Of a stretch of 26,043 nt of DNA, positions 22,695-26,043 are shown piece after piece. Within the stretch, counting starts at the first letter, position 1. Each line of letters begins with the position of its first letter. The notes below the pieces were generated by a model that saw only the letters and a list, made by a program, of their open reading frames with translations, searched no databases and was not told the origin of the DNA. Origin of the DNA: Candidatus Margulisiibacteriota bacterium (GTDB lineage Bacteria > Margulisbacteria > Termititenacia > Termititenacales > Termititenacaceae); the NCBI GenBank assembly GCA_031279305.1, contig JAITIS010000003.1:1-26043 (forward strand). Reading direction: 5' to 3'. A program made the translations under genes and the position numbers.

Positions 22695-23519
22695 CTAACG
22701 AAAAGCTGTATCCGCATACAGAATTTTTTTGACCCGATTTTTGGGCAGAGCAAAAACTTCCGCAATGATCTGCGCAGCCTGCGCGGTAGGCAGCTTTAGC
22801 TGTTTTAATTCCGCGGCCAGCCGCCAAACTGCCGGCGGCAGTTCCTCCCCGCCGGTGGCCCCGGAGATGATCAGCACAAACTCACCGCGGGGAGTTTTTA
22901 GCCTGCTTAAAATTTCCCGCGCCGTGCCGCGCAGATGTTCCTGATATTTTTTAGTCAGCTCGCGTCCCAGAAAACACAACCGCTCAGGCAGAATGAGCGC
23001 CGCGTCCTGCAAAGTGTCCAGTATGCGATGCGGCGCTTCGTAAAAAATCAGCGTCCGCCGCTCGGCGCGCAGGCTCTCCAGCATTTCCCGGCGCTGGCCT
23101 TCTGGCGCCGGCAAAAAACCCTGAAAAATAAAACTGTCTGTCGGCAGTCCAGAGGCGGCCAGCGCGGTGATCAGCGCGGTCGGGCCGGGCGCCACATCTA
23201 TGGCGACATTGGCTTCCCGCGCGGCTTTGACCAACTGGTAGCCCGGATCGGAGATGAGCGGCATACCGGCTTCAGAAATAACCGCAATATTTTTCCCCGC
23301 CCTGAGCAGCTCCAGTATTTGCGGCACACGCGCGGCCTCGTTGTGCTCGTAGAGAGAAATTATTTTTTTAGACAGCTGATGTCGCCGCAGAAAAATTCCA
23401 GCGGTGCGTGTGTCCTCGGCAGCTATAATGTCCGCCGCGGCCAGAGTTTTTAGGACGCGCGGAGAAAGATCGCCGGGATTTCCGATGGGCAGGCCGCAGA
23501 GGATCAGCTGGCCGGACAT
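22695..23519 (-). CDS. rsmI: 16S rRNA (cytidine-1402 2'-O)-methyltransferase
   Basis: RsmI methylates the 2'-hydroxyl of C1402 in the decoding centre of 16S rRNA, using SAM. The 274-residue protein has the tetrapyrrole-methylase fold: LPIGNPGDLSPR near the N-terminus, AAEDTR, ISEAGMPLISDPGY, VAPGPTALITALAASGLPTD, FQGFLP and FYEAPHRILDTL, all hallmark RsmI segments. The C-terminal helical part (LPPAVWRLAAELKQLK) is typical too. ATG 23519 lies six bases after the bactofilin stop, with no clear ribosome site, so translation is probably coupled. Its place between bactofilin and an M23 peptidase looks incidental. Confidence 0.95.
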   Translation of the reverse strand: MSGQLILCGLPIGNPGDLSPRVLKTLAAADIIAAEDTRTAGIFLRRHQLSKKIISLYEHNEAARVPQILELLRAGKNIAVISEAGMPLISDPGYQLVKAAREANVAIDVAPGPTALITALAASGLPTDSFIFQGFLPAPEGQRREMLESLRAERRTLIFYEAPHRILDTLQDAALILPERLCFLGRELTKKYQEHLRGTAREILSRLKTPRGEFVLIISGATGGEELPPAVWRLAAELKQLKLPTAQAAQIIAEVFALPKNRVKKILYADTAFR

Positions 23520-23525
23520 AAACTG

Positions 23526-23924
23526 CTAGCGTCCGGAACGTCCTAGTTTTTCCTCCTCGTATTTTTTCTTGGAGGTGATGATGTCCATATTGACGTTGCC
23601 TTTGTAAACCGCTCCCTCGTCGACGATGAGCCGGTCGCCGGTCACATCGCCGTACACCCGTCCGGTGCCGGTGATCTCCAGCCCGTTAATCGCCTCGACC
23701 GTGCCTTTAAGTTCGCCAGAGACGATGACCCGTTTGCCGTACACGTTGGCGCTGACTACCGAGCCCTCGCCGATGTAAATATCGCCCTGCGAGTTGATCG
23801 TGCCGTCAAAATTGCCTTCGATACGCATAGACTCCTGCGTGTCTAGGATGCCTTTGAAGCTGGTGTCCGGGCCGAGTATCGTATAAATGCCGCTGTAATC
23901 TTTGCGTCTTTTTTTGCTGCCCAT
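23526..23924 (-). CDS. Bactofilin (polymer-forming cytoskeletal protein)
   Basis: Bactofilins polymerise without nucleotide into membrane-associated filaments that guide cell shape and local wall synthesis. The 132-residue protein has a short basic N-terminus (MGSKKRRKDY), a central right-handed beta-helix (about 20-112) of repeating turns such as LDTQESMRIEGNFDGTINSQ, and a charged tail (KKKYEEEKLGRSGR). AGGGGG stands ahead of ATG 23924. The gene lies between an M23 peptidase (31 bases upstream) and rsmI. Pairing of bactofilin with LytM/M23 peptidases is known in several lineages, where the filament positions the peptidase. Confidence 0.93.
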   Translation of the reverse strand: MGSKKRRKDYSGIYTILGPDTSFKGILDTQESMRIEGNFDGTINSQGDIYIGEGSVVSANVYGKRVIVSGELKGTVEAINGLEITGTGRVYGDVTGDRLIVDEGAVYKGNVNMDIITSKKKYEEEKLGRSGR

Positions 23925-23954
23925 TTTTTACCCCCTGCGCTTTAATAGTAGCAC

Positions 23955-24881
23955 TTATTGCACTAGGCGACTAGCCGAGCGGATATTGAGATTGAGAAAA
24001 GCGTCCGGGTTGATCGCGCTGTTTTTGTATTCCACCTGATAATGCACGTGCGGCCCGGTGGACAGGCCTGTCGAACCGGCATTGGCGATGGCCTGACCTT
24101 TTTTGATCCGGTCGCCGCGTTTGGCCAAATTGCGCTGATTATGTCCGTAGAGCGTGCGGTAATTATTCTGATGATCGATGATGACGCAATTGCCGTAGCC
24201 GCTGATCCAGCCGGAGTAAGTGACATAACCGTCCGCCGCCGCCCGCACCGGACAGCCTTCCCAGATGGGAATATCCACGCCGGTGTGCAGGGTGGATTTG
24301 CCGCTGAAAGGATGGATGCGCAGTCCAAAACGCGACAGCACCGTTCCGGGCACCGGACTTTCTGAAGGCAGATAATTAAATTTGCTGGCGATTGCCGTGC
24401 CCAGATCGTGCCAGAATTTTAATTCATTGTTTTTGGCGGATATGTATCCGGCCAGCGCGGCGATGTTCTGGGATATAGCCTCCGGCAAATCACTCTGCTT
24501 CAAATCGCCGGTTTTTCTGTTCGGCATTTTTAACGGCAGTTTTTTTAAGCCCAGTATTTCTCTTAATTCCTGATCGCGCTCTTCCAATTCGCGTATGCCG
24601 GTCTCCAGCTCTTTGGTTTTCTGGTAAAAAGTTTTGATCTGCGCGGCTTGCGCGCGGTTTTCCGCCTGCAGGGCGTAATAATGCCCCAGCCTGGCGAAAA
24701 CATAGACAGAGTACAGGAAAAATATGATGAGACCGGTGGCCAACGCGGCCAGAAATATGCCCAGTAACCAGGCCAGCCAGTGCGGCAGATTTAGGCGGAA
24801 CACTTCCCGCGTAGAATTATGCGGCAGCACCATAAAAGTGACATATCTTTTCCGCTCGGCGCTTTCGCGTTGATTAACCAT
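23955..24881 (-). CDS. Membrane-anchored M23 (LytM) peptidase, 308 residues
   Basis: A peptidoglycan endopeptidase candidate encoded directly upstream of bactofilin. A cytoplasmic N-terminus of about 33 residues (with RYVTFMVLPHNS) leads to one transmembrane helix (about 34-62), a coiled coil (about 70-112) and a C-terminal M23 domain. Zinc ligands are His199 and Asp203 in LHTGVD, YGH at 245-247, and HVH (278-280) in GPHVHYQV; the active site is complete. Such proteins often use the cytoplasmic segment to contact bactofilin filaments, which is inference here. ATG 24881 has no Shine-Dalgarno and lies nine bases after a -10 box. An operon with bactofilin and rsmI is likely. Confidence 0.92.
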   Translation of the reverse strand: MVNQRESAERKRYVTFMVLPHNSTREVFRLNLPHWLAWLLGIFLAALATGLIIFFLYSVYVFARLGHYYALQAENRAQAAQIKTFYQKTKELETGIRELEERDQELREILGLKKLPLKMPNRKTGDLKQSDLPEAISQNIAALAGYISAKNNELKFWHDLGTAIASKFNYLPSESPVPGTVLSRFGLRIHPFSGKSTLHTGVDIPIWEGCPVRAAADGYVTYSGWISGYGNCVIIDHQNNYRTLYGHNQRNLAKRGDRIKKGQAIANAGSTGLSTGPHVHYQVEYKNSAINPDAFLNLNIRSASRLVQ

Positions 24882-24890
24882 AGCGCTTAC

Positions 24891-24919
24891 ATTTTATAGA
24901 GGGTTGGAACTAAAAGCAA
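24891..24919 (-). promoter_or_regulatory. Promoter of the 308-residue M23/bactofilin operon
   Basis: On the minus strand TAAAAT (24891-24896, five of six) lies 17 bases after TTGCTT (24914-24919, weak). ATG 24881 is nine bases further on and lacks a ribosome site, again fitting a leaderless start. The promoter occupies the 68-base gap behind the permease gene. Confidence 0.4.
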
Positions 24920-24949
24920 TAATTTTAATGTTTGATTGGAAATTAGGAT

Positions 24950-26043
24950 TTACTCGTATCTTAACGCCTCTATCGTGTTTAGATTGGCCGCCTGTCTGGC
25001 CGGCATCAGGCCGAAAAGCAGTCCCACGCCGATAGAAAATCCCGACGAGAGCAGTATCGAAGCCGGCGAGACATATGTAGCCCAGCCTAAAACTCTGGCG
25101 ATGATAACCGCCGCCGCCCAGCCGAGGAGTATGCCGAGCGCGCCGCCGCAGCTGGTCAGCACGATAGACTCGATCAGGAACTGGGACATAATATCTTTTT
25201 GGCTGGCGCCGATGGCTTTGCGCAGGCCGATCTCTCTGGTGCGCTCGGTGACGGACACGAGCATTATATTCATAATGCCGATGCCGCCGACGACCAGCGC
25301 GATAGCCGCCACCGTGCCGAGCAGTATGCTCATCGTCAGAGAAGTGGACTTGATCGCCTCCTGCATTTCGGACATATCCCAGATGTCGATAGAGGCTTCG
25401 TCCGCCTCGGACAGCTCTGTGGTTTTACGCAGAGTTTGTTTGATAGCAGTCTTGGCGCCGGTGATGTTGGGCGCCGCGTCGATCTCGACTTCGATACTGT
25501 CCAAATATTTTTTGGCCATAGCGCGGTGCATCGCGGTGGTCAGCGGGATCAGCACAATATCGTTGCCGTTGCGGGAAAAACCGCTGTCAGGCAGCACGCC
25601 GATGACTGTAAAATTTTGTTTATTGAGTTTTATAGTTTGGCCGAGCGGATCCCCGCCGGTGAAAAGTTTTTCCACGATAGTCGAGCCTAACACAGCCACG
25701 CGCTGGCGCTCCTGCATTTCCCGCTGGCCGAAGAAACGGCCGTAAGCCGGCTGAGAGTTATGCATACGGGCATAGGCCGGCGATACGCCGTAAACCGTGG
25801 TGTTCCAGTTAGCGCTTTCATTGGCGACCTGCGCGCGTCCCGTGACCTGTCCGGAGACGCGGGAGATATGCGGCACCGCGGCCAGCTCTGCCAGATTGAC
25901 CAAGGTGAGCCTGCTGTAAGCCGCGGCGCCCAGCGAGACACCCGTGGTGCGGGAAGATCCCTGCCGGATAGTTAAAAGATTGGAACCGAGCGAGGTGAGA
26001 TTGGCCTCGATAGACCGCGAGGCGCCGCTGCCGACCGCTAACA
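24950..26043 (-). CDS. MacB-type ABC transporter permease (5' end beyond window)
   Basis: The permease half of a MacB-like tripartite or mechanotransmitting ABC system in the inner membrane. The frame is open to the right edge, so about 363 residues are visible; roughly 40, including the first membrane helix, are missing. Visible in order: SIEANLTSLGSNLLTIRQG, characteristic of MacB after its first helix; a long extracytoplasmic domain (GVSPAYARMHN, FSRNGNDIVLIPL); then the FtsX domain with three helices and the cytoplasmic TREIGLRKAIGAS coupling motif, ending NTIEALRYE. Separate ATPase and membrane-fusion partners would lie outside the window to the right. The exported substrate is unknown. 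TAA at 24950-24952 ends it. Confidence 0.92.
   Translation of the reverse strand, partial: LAVGSGASRSIEANLTSLGSNLLTIRQGSSRTTGVSLGAAAYSRLTLVNLAELAAVPHISRVSGQVTGRAQVANESANWNTTVYGVSPAYARMHNSQPAYGRFFGQREMQERQRVAVLGSTIVEKLFTGGDPLGQTIKLNKQNFTVIGVLPDSGFSRNGNDIVLIPLTTAMHRAMAKKYLDSIEVEIDAAPNITGAKTAIKQTLRKTTELSEADEASIDIWDMSEMQEAIKSTSLTMSILLGTVAAIALVVGGIGIMNIMLVSVTERTREIGLRKAIGASQKDIMSQFLIESIVLTSCGGALGILLGWAAAVIIARVLGWATYVSPASILLSSGFSIGVGLLFGLMPARQAANLNTIEALRYE

Noticed and set aside
24936..25745. Plus-strand open frame (269 codons) opposite the permease gene
   Set aside because: Antisense shadow of a clear MacB/FtsX permease with the TREIGLRKAIGA motif; no independent coding signal.

Overview
The window reads as ordinary chromosome from an uncultured-type bacterium of roughly balanced GC, with tightly packed genes and AT-rich gaps that never exceed about 230 bases. 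A lipoprotein box on a periplasmic-type M48 protease, a MacB-type permease, two membrane-anchored M23 peptidases and a bactofilin suggest a cell with a periplasm or outer membrane. Homospermidine synthase next to ornithine decarboxylase, a ClpC without its middle domain and an SMC/RNase III pair do not fix a phylum. Margulisbacteria- or Elusimicrobia-like lineages are possible, but that is inference and no rRNA is present. I see no phage, transposase, CRISPR array, tRNA or rRNA.

Layout. Positions 1-6807 hold a divergent gene start at the left edge, then rightward ftsQ, clpC, ribH, an orphan MalK-type ATPase and a large TPR protein. A leftward HAD hydrolase (6820-7443) diverges from a PhnP-like metallo-hydrolase (7471-8238). 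An RlmD/RumA-type 23S rRNA methyltransferase (8340-9671) is bracketed by two related palindromic repeats. A leftward radical SAM protein overlaps the M48-LysM lipoprotein upstream of it, and a LacI-family regulator with its own promoter and operator follows. Divergent from LacI is an unrecognised pair: a 37-residue ORF overlapping a 156-residue helical protein. Next come odc and hss, a leftward homospermidine operon. The gap 15886-16115 separates it from the rightward rnc-smc-folD run. The right end is leftward: macB-like permease (cut by the window edge), M23 peptidase, bactofilin, rsmI and a second M23 peptidase.

How the genes work together. Ornithine decarboxylase makes putrescine and homospermidine synthase joins two putrescines, so the hss-odc pair is a complete two-step pathway from ornithine. 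Bactofilin plus two M23 peptidases looks like a cell-shape or wall-remodelling module. rnc and smc keep their widely conserved adjacency. The rest is housekeeping without shared pathway logic.

The most unusual signals lie outside the proteins. About eight genes have a -10-like box only 5-12 bases before the start codon and no Shine-Dalgarno, pointing to widespread leaderless or near-leaderless transcripts, while other genes have good AGGAG sites. A long hairpin in the rnc leader may be an RNase III autoregulatory target. A terminator-like hairpin precedes hss. Two copies of one palindromic element flank the rRNA methyltransferase. A 37-codon ORF with a strong ribosome site sits upstream of an unknown protein and opposite lacI.
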